From Verrucomicrobiota bacterium (GTDB taxonomy: Bacteria > Verrucomicrobiota > Verrucomicrobiia > Limisphaerales > UBA8199), in contig JAAYVL010000004.1 of the NCBI GenBank assembly GCA_012517205.1, positions 1 through 63,352 of the forward strand: a stretch of 63,352 nt of DNA. Direction: 5' to 3'. Below are positions 11,268 through 20,666 of this stretch, one piece after another; positions within the stretch are counted from its first letter, which is position 1; every line of letters begins with the position of its first letter. A program made the translations under genes and the position numbers. The notes under the pieces were generated by a model. The model searched no databases. It was given only the letters and a program-made list of their open reading frames with translations, and was not told where the DNA came from.

Positions 11268-12743
11268 ATGGCCAAAGTTCTCTTGGTGGATGATGACTTG
11301 ACCACGCTGCAGGTGGTCAGCGAGTTGCTCCGACAGGAAGGGCACGAGGTATTCCCTTTTTCCAACGGAAACGCCGCCATTGCGGGGCTGACGGCGCATG
11401 CGCCGGACCTGGTCATCACCGACCTTTACTTTGACAAAACGCGGGCGCAAGGGCTGGAGGTGGTGGAGAAAGCGCGCGCCTTGTCGCCGCCGGCGGAAGT
11501 GATTGTCATTACCGGGTTCGGGACGATCGAGACGGCGCTGCGGGCGACGAAGCTGGGGGCCTACGACTACCTGGAGAAGCCGTTCAAAGTGGAGGAACTC
11601 AAGCTGTGCGTGCAGCGCACACTTTCCTACAGCGCCGCCCGAAACGAGACCGTTCACCTCCGGCGGCAGCTCAAGAAGAAATACGGGTTCGATCAAATCG
11701 TGGGCAGCGCGCCGAAGATGGTGGAAGTGTTCAAGATGATCGAGCGGGTGGCCAATACCGACAGCACGATTTTGGTGCTGGGGGAGAGCGGCACGGGCAA
11801 GGAGCTGGTGGCCCGGGCGCTGCATTACAACAGCCGGCGGCAGTTTGCCCCGTTTGTGCCGGTCAACTGCAGCGCGCTGCCGGAAAACTTGCTCGAATCC
11901 GAGCTTTTTGGCCACTGCCGCGGGGCGTTCACCGGGGCGATCGGGGACAAGAAAGGGCTGTTCGAGGAAGCGGACGGAGGCACGATTTTCCTGGATGAAG
12001 TGGGTTCCATGTCGGCAATGCTCCAAAGCCGGTTGCTGCGGGTCTTGCAGGAGCGCGAAGTCCGGCGGGTGGGGGAAAACCGGCCGATTTATGTCAATGT
12101 CCGCGTGGTGGCCGCCTCCAACGAACCGCTTGAGAAGCGGATCAAGGAAGGCTCCTTCCGCGAAGACCTTTATTATCGGCTCAACGTCATTGCCATCCCG
12201 CTGCCCAGCTTGCGCGAGCGGCGCGAGGATATCCCGCTGCTGACGGCGCATTTCCTCAAAGGTAAAATGGCGCCCGCCGCCAGCCAGCCGCTGCGGATAA
12301 CCCGACAGGCGATGGAGATCCTGCGCCGGTACGACTGGCCGGGAAATGTGCGGGAGCTGGAGAACGCCCTCGAACGGGCCGCGGTGCTGTGCGAGGGAGG
12401 CCTTATTCAGGCCGCCGACCTGCCGCCGCACCTGCTGGCCGCCGTCCAGGATACTGACCTGATGCCCGAGACCCAAACGGCGCCGCCTTTGCCGGCGGTG
12501 CCGGATTCAGCGGTGTATCCCCTTCATCCCCCCGGGGCGCCGGAAACGGCGTCAGCCGCCGCCGCTCCCGGGGCGGACGCGCCGATTATCCCGATGAAAG
12601 CCTACTTGCAGCAGCAGGAACTGGCCTATCTGAACCGCGCGATCCAGCAATGCGGCGGCAACAAGGAACAGGCGGCCCTCCAGCTTGGGATAAGCGTCGC
12701 CACGCTGTACCGGAGGTTGAATGCCGAGGAAAAGGAGCCATAG
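11268..12743 (+). CDS. NtrC-family sigma-54-dependent response regulator
   Basis: A 491-residue regulator in three parts. The receiver (1-115) has Asp8/Asp9, phospho-acceptor Asp52, Thr82 and Lys104. The AAA+ domain has Walker A GESGTGKE (172-179), the sigma-54 contact loop GAFTGA (219-224) and Walker B FLDEVG (241-246). A Fis-type helix-turn-helix closes the protein (about 455-490, NKEQAALQLGISVATLYRRL). It should activate RNA polymerase with sigma-54 after phosphorylation. No histidine kinase is adjacent, so it is an orphan here. Two prepilin genes in this window have sigma-54-type promoters, and PilR, the known pilin activator, belongs to this family, so pilin control is a reasonable but untested target. 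Confidence 0.93.
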   Translation: MAKVLLVDDDLTTLQVVSELLRQEGHEVFPFSNGNAAIAGLTAHAPDLVITDLYFDKTRAQGLEVVEKARALSPPAEVIVITGFGTIETALRATKLGAYDYLEKPFKVEELKLCVQRTLSYSAARNETVHLRRQLKKKYGFDQIVGSAPKMVEVFKMIERVANTDSTILVLGESGTGKELVARALHYNSRRQFAPFVPVNCSALPENLLESELFGHCRGAFTGAIGDKKGLFEEADGGTIFLDEVGSMSAMLQSRLLRVLQEREVRRVGENRPIYVNVRVVAASNEPLEKRIKEGSFREDLYYRLNVIAIPLPSLRERREDIPLLTAHFLKGKMAPAASQPLRITRQAMEILRRYDWPGNVRELENALERAAVLCEGGLIQAADLPPHLLAAVQDTDLMPETQTAPPLPAVPDSAVYPLHPPGAPETASAAAAPGADAPIIPMKAYLQQQELAYLNRAIQQCGGNKEQAALQLGISVATLYRRLNAEEKEP

Positions 12744-12860
12744 AGGTGGAAATGGAGCCGCCTTTTTTGCTTTTAATCCCGGGAAAGCCGTCTAGTATTC
12801 GAGGCGGTTGCAGTAGCCGCGCCTGGCGGTGGTCAATGCAATTCATGGACGAAGTGACTT

Positions 12861-13823
12861 ATGCCATTAACACATACTAAAGAACTGTTTGCCCGGGCTT
12901 TGAAAGGCAAATACGCGCTGGGCGCGTTTAACGTGAATAACATGGAACTGCTCCAGGCGATTGTCGAAGCCTGCGAGGAGGAAAAGGCGCCCGTCATGCT
13001 CCAGATTTCCAAGGGCGCGCGCGAATACGCCAACCCCGTCTATCTTAAGAAGCTCATCGAAGCCGCCATCAGCCTGTCCAATATCCCGGTGGCGGTTCAC
13101 CTTGACCATGGCGACTCCTTTGAATTGTGCAAAGACTGCATAGATGAGGGGTTCACCAGCGTCATGATTGATGCCAGCCACGAGCCGTTCGAGAAGAATG
13201 TGGCCATCTGCCGCAAGGTCGTCGAATACGCGCACGCCCATGATGCGGTGGTGGAAGGTGAATTGGGCTGCCTGATCGGGGCGCAATTTGACGACGGCGA
13301 AGAGGGCGGCTCGTTCTCGAAGGAGGGGCGCTATACCAATCCCGAGCAGGCGGTCGAGTTCGTGAAGCTGTCCGGGGTGGATTCCCTGGCGGTCGCCATT
13401 GGCAACTCCCACGGGGCGTATAAATTCAAGGGCGAACAGCATCTCGACCTGGAGCGGCTCAAAGCCATTAAGCAGGCGTTCCAGGACGCCGGGCTGGGCG
13501 ATTACCCCCTGGTGCTGCATGGCGCTTCCAGCGTGCCCAAATCCCTGGTTGATGAAATCAATAAATACGGCGGCAAATTGACGGATGCCGCCGGTGTCCC
13601 GGAGGGGGATATCGAGGTTGCGCGCCGCCTCGGCTGCGCCAAGGTCAATATAGACACCGACCTCCGCCTGGCGATGACGGCGGCCATCCGCAAGGTTTTC
13701 GCCGAGAATCCCCGGGAATTTGACCCCCGTAAATACCTTGGCCCGGCGCGGGCGAAGGTCAAGGAACTGGTGCAGCACAAGGTCCGCAATGTCCTTTGCT
13801 GCGCGGGCCATGCCTTTGACTAG
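12861..13823 (+). CDS. fba: Class II fructose-bisphosphate aldolase
   Basis: A zinc-dependent aldolase of glycolysis and gluconeogenesis, cleaving fructose 1,6-bisphosphate to two triose phosphates. VHLDHGDSF (79-87) contains Asp82 and the zinc ligand His83. EGELGCLIG, IGNSHGAYK and LHGASSVP carry the remaining metal and phosphate-binding residues, and KVNIDTDLR is the usual C-terminal phosphate-site motif. The 320-residue length is normal for the class. Tagatose-bisphosphate aldolase is a close relative, but the long C-terminal part and NIDTDLR favour Fba. It stands alone, 117 bp after the response regulator. Confidence 0.93.
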   Translation: MPLTHTKELFARALKGKYALGAFNVNNMELLQAIVEACEEEKAPVMLQISKGAREYANPVYLKKLIEAAISLSNIPVAVHLDHGDSFELCKDCIDEGFTSVMIDASHEPFEKNVAICRKVVEYAHAHDAVVEGELGCLIGAQFDDGEEGGSFSKEGRYTNPEQAVEFVKLSGVDSLAVAIGNSHGAYKFKGEQHLDLERLKAIKQAFQDAGLGDYPLVLHGASSVPKSLVDEINKYGGKLTDAAGVPEGDIEVARRLGCAKVNIDTDLRLAMTAAIRKVFAENPREFDPRKYLGPARAKVKELVQHKVRNVLCCAGHAFD

Positions 13824-13856
13824 TCGTTAGCCCCGGCCGTTTCTCGGCACGTCAAA

Positions 13857-14567
13857 ATGATGAACTACGAAGCATTCTACAAGATCAGCTACGGACTTTA
13901 CGTGGTCAGCTCGGCCCATGGCGGCCAAAGGAGCGGCTATGTAGGCAACACGGTCTTCCAGGTCACCTCCCAGCCCGCGCGCTTTGCCATCGCTTGCAAT
14001 AAGGATAATTTTACGTGCGAGCTGATCCGCCAAAGCCAGGGGTTTGCCTTTTCCATCCTGCAGCAGGATACCCGGGCGGAGCTGATCGGGTTGTTTGGCT
14101 ATAAATCCGGCCGGGCCGTGGATAAATTCGCCTCGGTGCGCCATCGAACAGGCCAGACCGGTGTGCCCATACTGCTGGAGGACGCGCTGGCCTGGTTCGA
14201 GTGCAAAGTGGTGCAAACCCTGGATGTGGGCACCCACTTGCTGTTTATAGGCGAGGTGGTGGCGGGCGAACTCATCAGCGACGCGCAACCCCCGCTGACC
14301 TACGCCTACTACCGCGAGGTCAAAAAGGGCAAAGCGCCCAAGAATGCCCCTACCTATATCCCGCCGGCCAGCACGGCTGCCGCCCCGCCGGCGGCCGCAG
14401 CGCCCGCCGGCAAATACGTTTGCACCGTTTGCCATTTTGTTTATGACCCGGAACAGGGCGACCCGCACGCCGGCATCCCGGCGGGCACCCGCTTCGAGGA
14501 CCTGCCCGAGGGGTGGGTCTGCCCGGTCTGCGGCGCCCCCAAATCGGACTTTGTCCCCCAAACCTGA
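13857..14567 (+). CDS. Flavin reductase-rubredoxin fusion (high-molecular-weight rubredoxin, Hrb-like)
   Basis: Residues 1-155 form a flavin reductase-like, FMN-binding split-barrel domain ([25 protein letters not shown]). After an Ala/Pro-rich linker (165-185), residues 186-236 are a rubredoxin with iron ligands Cys189, Cys192, Cys222 and Cys225 and the usual [14 protein letters not shown] end. Hrb of Moorella has this order and passes electrons to flavodiiron proteins for O2 or NO reduction. No flavodiiron gene is in the window. A CDGSH protein follows 30 bp later, suggesting a small redox unit. The start may instead be the second Met. Confidence 0.9.
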   Translation: MMNYEAFYKISYGLYVVSSAHGGQRSGYVGNTVFQVTSQPARFAIACNKDNFTCELIRQSQGFAFSILQQDTRAELIGLFGYKSGRAVDKFASVRHRTGQTGVPILLEDALAWFECKVVQTLDVGTHLLFIGEVVAGELISDAQPPLTYAYYREVKKGKAPKNAPTYIPPASTAAAPPAAAAPAGKYVCTVCHFVYDPEQGDPHAGIPAGTRFEDLPEGWVCPVCGAPKSDFVPQT

Positions 14568-14597
14568 CTTGACCCTGGAGCCTACTCGATCACTGGT

Positions 14598-14834
14598 ATG
14601 AAGACGCCTGAAATTGTGCAGAAATCCCCCGCGGTTCAGAAGGTTGAGCCGGGAACGTACTATTGGTGTGCCTGCGGGAAATCCAAAACGCAGCCTTTCT
14701 GCGACGGTTCCCATCGGGGAACGGAGTTCGCTCCCGTGCGGGTGGAGATCAGCGAAGCCAAGACGGTCGCCTGGTGCCTCTGCAAGCACACCAAAACCCC
14801 GCCGTTCTGCGACGGAACGCACCAGCAACTCTAG
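14598..14834 (+). CDS. Double CDGSH iron-sulfur protein
   Basis: A 78-residue protein with two CDGSH motifs. The first has Cys24, Cys26, Cys35 and His39 (PFCDGSH); the second has Cys60, Cys62, Cys71 and His75 (PFCDGTH). Each should hold one [2Fe-2S] cluster in the 3Cys-1His manner of mitoNEET-type proteins. It has no membrane segment, so it is probably cytoplasmic. It follows the Hrb-like gene by 30 bp and may act in the same redox or stress response. Function of such bacterial proteins is poorly defined. Confidence 0.9.
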   Translation: MKTPEIVQKSPAVQKVEPGTYYWCACGKSKTQPFCDGSHRGTEFAPVRVEISEAKTVAWCLCKHTKTPPFCDGTHQQL

Positions 14835-14916
14835 CCCCCGGCAGCCGCTTCCAATCGGGGATCGCGCGTGAAAGCTACGGCTTGAAAACCGGGTAGCTTC
14901 CAGTCAGACTCAAGCC

Positions 14917-17064
14917 GTGATAGACGGACGCAAAACCAGCTTTCCCTTGTCGGCCGCCTCGCCGGGCGCCTGTGGGTGTATGCGGGCGCAAATTATTCCC
15001 GCGGGAGGACTGCGTTGCCTCGTCCGCGTGGTGGGAGTCGCTTTCGGGATTGCGGCTGGCGTCTGGCTGGCGGGCGCATCGTGTGGAGCCGCCCCCGCAA
15101 AAACCACGGCGAAAGCGGTGCCGGTGCCGCCCACGGCTTCGGTCAATCCGTTCTACCCCGGGAACCGGGAGCCGTTGTTGCCCAGCCCGCTGATCAAGCT
15201 GCCGATCGGGAGCATCCAGCCCCGCGGCTGGCTGCGGCATCAGCTCGAATTGGAAGCGCAAGGGATGACGGGCCGGCTGCCGGAGATATCGAAGTGGTGC
15301 AAGTTCGAGGGCAATGCGTGGGCCGACCCGCAGGGCCGGGGCCACAGCAGTTGGGAGGAACTGCCGTATTGGCTCAAGGGCTACGGCGACCTGGGCTACG
15401 TGCTGGGCGATCCGGTGATTACTCAAAACGCCCGGAAATGGGTTGAGGCGGTACTGGCCAGTCAGCAGGCGGACGGCTGGTTCGGCCCGATCGCCAACAA
15501 GACCGGCCTGGAAGGCAAGCCGGACCTGTGGCCGCACATGGTGATGTGCAACGTATTGCAGTCCTTTTACGAGTATAGCGGCGATGCCCGGGTGCTGCCG
15601 TTCCTCACGAAATACTTCCGCTGGCTGAACACCCTGCCGGACGAGTGCTTCGGCGCGGGCTATTGGCCCCGCATCCGGTTTGGCGACAATGTTGAAACCT
15701 TGCAGTGGCTTTACAACCGCACGGGCGAGCCCTGGCTGCTGGAACTGGCCCGGCGGATTCATGAGAACATGGAGGACTGGACCCGCGGCGTGCATAACTG
15801 GCATAACGTGAACCTGGCGCAAGGCTTTCGCGCCCCGGGCGTGTATTATCAGCAGGCCAAAGAACCCAGGTTTCTGGCCGCGGTCGAACGCAATTACCAG
15901 ACGATCATGGAGCGCTATGGCCAATTCCCGGGCGGCGGCTTTGCCGGAGACGAGAATTGCCGCCCCGGCTACACCGACCCGCGGCAGGGCTTCGAGACCT
16001 GCGGCATCGTCGAGTTTATGCACAGCTTCGAGCTGCTGACGAAAATCTCGGGCAACCCGCTGTGGGCCGACCGCTGCGAGGAGATCGCCTTCAACTCCCT
16101 GCCGGCGTCGCTGACGCCGGACTGGAAAGGGCTGCACTACCTGACCTGCCCGAACCAAATCCAGCTCGATAAGGAGAACAAGGCGCCCGCCATCCAAAAC
16201 AAAGGCACCATGTTCTCCTACAGCCCGTTCGAGCGCTACCGGTGCTGCCAGCATAACGTGTCGCACGGCTGGCCCTATTACGCCGAGGAACTCTGGCTGG
16301 CAACCGCCGACCGCGGATTATGCGCCTCCCTTTACGCCGCCTGCCAGGTGACCGCGCAGGTGGGCGAGGGAACGCGGGTGACGATTGCGGAAGCGACTGA
16401 TTATCCTTTTGGCGACACGGTGACGCTGCGCCTTTCCATGCCGCAAGCGGTCAGTTTCCCCCTGTATTTGCGCATCCCCCGGTGGTGCGCGCGAGCGGCG
16501 ATAAGCGTCAACGGCCGGCCGGTTCGGGTGGCCGCGCCGCCCCTGCACTACGTCGTGCTGGAGCGCGCCTGGCAGGATGGCGATACGGTGAGCCTGCGCT
16601 TGCCGATGCAGGTGACCGTGCGGCGCTGGGAGCAGAACCAGAACGCCGCTTCCGTGGATTACGGCCCGCTGACCTTCTCGCTCAAGATAGGCGAGCGATG
16701 GTCGCGCTGCGGCGGCACGGACGCCTGGCCGGAACTGGAAGTGTTTCCTACCACGCCGTGGAATTACGGTTTGGTGCTTGACCCGAAGCGCCCGGCCCGG
16801 TCTTTCAAGGTGGTGCGCGGGCCCCGAAGCGCCGGGCTGGCGGGGCAGCCGTTTGAACCGGCAGCCGCACCCATTGAACTGCGGGTTCAGGCCCGGCGGA
16901 TCCCTGACTGGAAGCAGGATGCGCTTGGCCTGGTGGGCAAGCTCCCCCTCAGCCCGGTGCGCTCCAACGAGCCGGTGGAATCCATCACCCTGATCCCCAT
17001 GGGCGCGGCGCGGTTGCGCATCACGTCCTTCCCGGTCATCGCGTCAGGAAAGATTGCGGAATAG
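14917..17064 (+). CDS. GH127-like (DUF1680) secreted glycoside hydrolase
   Basis: A 715-residue protein with an N-terminal hydrophobic export signal. The best start may be the internal ATG at 14980 (MRAQIIPAGG), which places the signal peptide at the very N-terminus. The (alpha/alpha) barrel contains GFETCGIVEF (Glu360, Cys362) and YRCCQHN (Cys443, Cys444). These match the Glu-Cys-Cys-Cys zinc site and cysteine nucleophile of beta-L-arabinofuranosidase HypBA1. The C-terminus is beta-rich. DUF1680 is broad, so arabinofuranosidase activity is likely but not certain. It opens a cluster of four CAZyme-like genes on the same strand. Confidence 0.88.
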   Translation: MIDGRKTSFPLSAASPGACGCMRAQIIPAGGLRCLVRVVGVAFGIAAGVWLAGASCGAAPAKTTAKAVPVPPTASVNPFYPGNREPLLPSPLIKLPIGSIQPRGWLRHQLELEAQGMTGRLPEISKWCKFEGNAWADPQGRGHSSWEELPYWLKGYGDLGYVLGDPVITQNARKWVEAVLASQQADGWFGPIANKTGLEGKPDLWPHMVMCNVLQSFYEYSGDARVLPFLTKYFRWLNTLPDECFGAGYWPRIRFGDNVETLQWLYNRTGEPWLLELARRIHENMEDWTRGVHNWHNVNLAQGFRAPGVYYQQAKEPRFLAAVERNYQTIMERYGQFPGGGFAGDENCRPGYTDPRQGFETCGIVEFMHSFELLTKISGNPLWADRCEEIAFNSLPASLTPDWKGLHYLTCPNQIQLDKENKAPAIQNKGTMFSYSPFERYRCCQHNVSHGWPYYAEELWLATADRGLCASLYAACQVTAQVGEGTRVTIAEATDYPFGDTVTLRLSMPQAVSFPLYLRIPRWCARAAISVNGRPVRVAAPPLHYVVLERAWQDGDTVSLRLPMQVTVRRWEQNQNAASVDYGPLTFSLKIGERWSRCGGTDAWPELEVFPTTPWNYGLVLDPKRPARSFKVVRGPRSAGLAGQPFEPAAAPIELRVQARRIPDWKQDALGLVGKLPLSPVRSNEPVESITLIPMGAARLRITSFPVIASGKIAE

Positions 17065-17076
17065 CGAGAGAACGAT

Positions 17077-19377
17077 ATGATTAGCCTTACCCTTATGAAA
17101 CAAACACGCCTGTATCAGCGAAATCCATTGGCCGCCGGGATCTGCCTGGCACTGTTATTCCTGACCCCGGCTCCAGCGCGCGACGCCTGGCAGCCGGCCG
17201 CTGGGCCACTCAAGACGCGGTGGGCCAAAGAAGTCTCACCCCACAAGGTTCACCCCGAATATCCGCGGCCGCAAATGGTGCGGAAAGACTGGCTCAACCT
17301 CAACGGCCTCTGGGACCTGGCGGTCACCGGCAAGATGGCGGCGCGGGCCAACTTCCAGGAGCGCATCCTGGTGCCGTTCCCGATCGAATCGGCCCTGTCC
17401 GGTATCGGCCGCCCGGTCAGTGAAAACGACCGCCTCTGGTATCGGCGCACCTTTACGCTGCCTCCCCAATGGCAGGGGCGGCGCATCCTGCTCCATTTCG
17501 GCGCGGTGGATTTCGACACGACCGTGCTGGTCAATGGCCGGAAGGTGGGCCACCACCGCGGCGGCTATGACGCCTTTAGTTTCGATATCACGGATGATGT
17601 CCGGCCCCACGGCGAGAATGAGCTGATCGTGTCGGTCTGGGACCCCACCGACGCCGGCACGCAACCCATCGGCAAGCAAGTGCGCCAGCCGCGTGGCATC
17701 TGGTACACCGCCACCAGCGGCATCTGGCAGACGGTGTGGCTGGAGCCGGTTCATGCCGTCCATATCTCGGGCCTGAAAATCACCCCGGATGTGGACGCCG
17801 GGGCGGTCACCGTCGAGGCCATCACGCCGCCGCTGCTCGCCACTTGCACGCTGGAAATGACCATTCGCGACCGGGGCAAGGTGGTGCATACCGCCAGCCT
17901 TTCCGGCGGACGGCAGATCACCATGCCGGTCAAAAACGCCCGCCTTTGGTCGCCGGAAGACCCGCATTTATACAGCCTGGATGTCCGCCTGAAAATCGGC
18001 CGCCGCACCCTCGACCGGGTCGAAAGCTACTTTGGCATGCGCAAGATTTCGCTGGGCAAGGACGCCCGGGGCTTCACCCGCCTCCTGCTGAACAACAAGC
18101 CCTACTTCCAATTCGGCCTGCTGGACCAGGGTTTCTGGCCCGACGGCCTGTACACCGCCCCCACCGATGCGGCGCTGCGCTACGATATCGAGATGACGAA
18201 AAAGCTCGGCTTCAACCTGGCCCGCAAGCACGTCAAGATTGAGCCCGAACGCTGGTACTACTGGTGCGACAAGCTCGGCCTGCTGGTGTGGCAGGATATG
18301 CCCAGCGGCGAAAAACACATCGGGCCGAAAGATCCGGACATCACCCGCAGCCCGGAATCCGCCGCGCAATTCGAGCAGGAACTCACCGCCATGGTTCGCG
18401 GACGCTACAACCATCCCTGCATCGTCATGTGGGTGCCCTACAACGAGGGCTGGGGACAATGGGACACCGCCCGCATAGTCGAGTTGGTCCGGAAACTGGA
18501 TGCCACCCGCCCGGTTAATAACGCCAGCGGCTGGACCGACCGCGGCGTTGGCGACGTCAACGACCTGCATAAATACCCCGGCCCGGGATCGCCCGAGCCG
18601 GAGGCCAACCGGGCCGTGGTGCTGGGCGAGTTCGGCGGCCTCGGCCTGCCCATCCGCGGTCACACCTGGCAAAGCGAGAAGAACTGGGGCTACCGCAGCT
18701 TCACCGACTCGGAGACGCTGACCGACGCCTACATTGACCTCGTCGAAAAACTCTTCCCGCTCATTGACGAGAAAGGCCTTTCCGCCGCCGTCTATACCCA
18801 GACCACCGACGTGGAAATTGAAGTCAACGGCCTGTTGACCTACGACCGCGAGCGGGTGAAAATGGACGCCCGGAAAATCACCGCCGCCAACCGCGGCCAG
18901 TTCCTCCCGCGGCCCCGCGTGACGGAGGTGGTGCCGACCGCGCTGACCGAGCGGCCCGCCTGGCGTTTCACACTCGAAAAACCTGCCGCTGACTGGCACC
19001 AGCCCGGATTCGACGCCGGCGCATGGAAGGAGGGCCAGGCCGGTTTCGGCACGAAAGGAACCCCCGGCGCGGTTGTGCGCACGGAGTGGAACACCAGTGA
19101 TATTTGGCTGCGCCGCGCGTTCGATCTCCCGGCGGGCAAATCGGACGACCTGCGCCTACTCATTCACCACGACGAAGACGCCCAGGTATATTTCAACGGA
19201 GTTCTGGCGGCGAGCGTTCCAGGCTACACCTCGGATTACGGGCAAGTCCGCATCAGCCCGGAGGCCCGGGCCGCCCTCAAGCCCACCGGCAATATCATGG
19301 CCATCCATTGCCGCCAGACCGGCGGGGGCCAGTACATTGACGCGGGCATCGTGAAGATTGAGCTTCCTAAAAACTGA
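17077..19377 (+). CDS. Secreted glycoside hydrolase family 2 enzyme
   Basis: A 766-residue protein with a signal peptide (hydrophobic core about 19-34). The GH2 order is visible: jelly-roll sugar-binding domain (about 70-225, GLWDLAVTG, WYRRTF), immunoglobulin-like domain (228-320) and TIM barrel (325-600). Glu457 in PYNEGWGQW is the acid/base and Glu518 in VVLGEFGG the nucleophile. An extra beta-sandwich (about 620-766) ends the protein. Substrate could be a beta-galactoside, beta-glucuronide or similar. It starts 12 bp after the GH127-like gene, and its stop overlaps the next start (TGATG). An alternative start is the ATG at 17095. Confidence 0.9.
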   Translation: MISLTLMKQTRLYQRNPLAAGICLALLFLTPAPARDAWQPAAGPLKTRWAKEVSPHKVHPEYPRPQMVRKDWLNLNGLWDLAVTGKMAARANFQERILVPFPIESALSGIGRPVSENDRLWYRRTFTLPPQWQGRRILLHFGAVDFDTTVLVNGRKVGHHRGGYDAFSFDITDDVRPHGENELIVSVWDPTDAGTQPIGKQVRQPRGIWYTATSGIWQTVWLEPVHAVHISGLKITPDVDAGAVTVEAITPPLLATCTLEMTIRDRGKVVHTASLSGGRQITMPVKNARLWSPEDPHLYSLDVRLKIGRRTLDRVESYFGMRKISLGKDARGFTRLLLNNKPYFQFGLLDQGFWPDGLYTAPTDAALRYDIEMTKKLGFNLARKHVKIEPERWYYWCDKLGLLVWQDMPSGEKHIGPKDPDITRSPESAAQFEQELTAMVRGRYNHPCIVMWVPYNEGWGQWDTARIVELVRKLDATRPVNNASGWTDRGVGDVNDLHKYPGPGSPEPEANRAVVLGEFGGLGLPIRGHTWQSEKNWGYRSFTDSETLTDAYIDLVEKLFPLIDEKGLSAAVYTQTTDVEIEVNGLLTYDRERVKMDARKITAANRGQFLPRPRVTEVVPTALTERPAWRFTLEKPAADWHQPGFDAGAWKEGQAGFGTKGTPGAVVRTEWNTSDIWLRRAFDLPAGKSDDLRLLIHHDEDAQVYFNGVLAASVPGYTSDYGQVRISPEARAALKPTGNIMAIHCRQTGGGQYIDAGIVKIELPKN

Positions 19378-20666
19378 TGCGCCGGCGAGCCCTCCTGCTC
19401 CTGCTCTGCGCGGCGAATCTCGCCACCGCCGCAGCCAGGCCGGATCACTGCTCGGTGCGCGATTTCGGGGCCAAAGGCGACGGCCACACTGACGACACGG
19501 CGGCGTTTCAGAAGGCGCTCGATAAAATGGGCCGGGCCGGCGGAGGCGTGGTTTATGCCCCGCGCGGCAATTATTTCTTCGCCGGCCACCTCACCGTGCC
19601 CGTCGCCGTGACGCTCAAAGGCGTCTGGGAATCCGTCCCCGCCCATGTGGGCCTTCGCAACCCGGGCTGGAACAAGCCCACCGACGATGGCACGACCTTC
19701 CTCGTCACGGAGAACCGGGGCCGGGAGGACGGCCCGCCTTTCATCACGCTGAATGCGGACGCCACGCTGAAAGGTGTGGTGATCTATTATCCGGGGCAGA
19801 ACCCGGAGGTGGAGCCGGAACCCTATCCCTATGCCATCGCGCTGCGCGGGAAAAACCCCGCCGTGCTCGCCGTCGAGCTGCTCAATCCCTACAACGGGAT
19901 TGACGCCACCCGCAACGAGCGGCACCTCATCCGCGACGTGCACGGCCAGCCGCTGCGGCGCGGCATCCTGGTGGATGACATCTATGACATCGGGCGCATC
20001 GAAAACGTGCATTTCAATCCCTGGTGGAGCACCAAACCGCGCCTGCGCCAGTGGCTGCAGCAGCATGGCGAGGCCTTTATCTTCGGCCGCAGCGACTGGC
20101 AATACACCCTGAACACCTTCTGCTTCGGCTACCACATCGGCTATAAGTTCATCCGAACCGCCACCGGCCTGTGCAACGGCAACTTCCTCGGCATCGGCGC
20201 GGACGATTGCCACACTGCCCTGTTCGTGGAGAACTGCGCGCCCATGGGGCTGTTGATCTCCAACGGCGAGTTTGTTTCCTTCCACGGCCCGGACCCGACG
20301 ATGGTGCGCGTTGGCACCAACAACGTGGGCAGTGTGCGCTTCGTCAACTGCGCCTTCTGGGGCCCCTGCTGCCAGATCGCCACCGTCGCCGGCAAGGGCA
20401 CGGTGGGTTTCAGCGATTGCACCTTCGTGCAGTGGGACCGGGAGAACGAGGGGCGGCCCGCGCTGCAAATCATGAGCGGCACCGCGCTCGTCCGGGGATG
20501 CGAGTTCCAGGCCGATAAACCGCAGATCGAACTGGGCAAGGAAGTCCGGCGCGCCGTCATCACGGACAACCTCATCACCGGCATGCTCCGCATCACCAAC
20601 CACAGCCCGGCCACCGTAATCATCCGCCACAACGCCGGCGATTTCCCCGGCCAGCCGCAGGAATGA
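19377..20666 (+). CDS. Secreted pectate-lyase-superfamily (GH28-related) beta-helix protein
   Basis: A 429-residue protein with a short signal peptide (LLLLLCAANLATAAA). The segment SVRDFGAKGDGHTDDTAAFQKAL at the start of the mature protein is the hallmark of the Pectate_lyase_3/GH28-related right-handed beta-helix, and the rest is rich in short beta-strand turns. It may bind or cleave a polygalacturonan-like chain. Catalytic residues could not be assigned. The start overlaps the GH2 stop by one base and the gene overlaps the next by 4 bp, so three genes appear translationally coupled. Confidence 0.85.
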   Translation: MRRRALLLLLCAANLATAAARPDHCSVRDFGAKGDGHTDDTAAFQKALDKMGRAGGGVVYAPRGNYFFAGHLTVPVAVTLKGVWESVPAHVGLRNPGWNKPTDDGTTFLVTENRGREDGPPFITLNADATLKGVVIYYPGQNPEVEPEPYPYAIALRGKNPAVLAVELLNPYNGIDATRNERHLIRDVHGQPLRRGILVDDIYDIGRIENVHFNPWWSTKPRLRQWLQQHGEAFIFGRSDWQYTLNTFCFGYHIGYKFIRTATGLCNGNFLGIGADDCHTALFVENCAPMGLLISNGEFVSFHGPDPTMVRVGTNNVGSVRFVNCAFWGPCCQIATVAGKGTVGFSDCTFVQWDRENEGRPALQIMSGTALVRGCEFQADKPQIELGKEVRRAVITDNLITGMLRITNHSPATVIIRHNAGDFPGQPQE

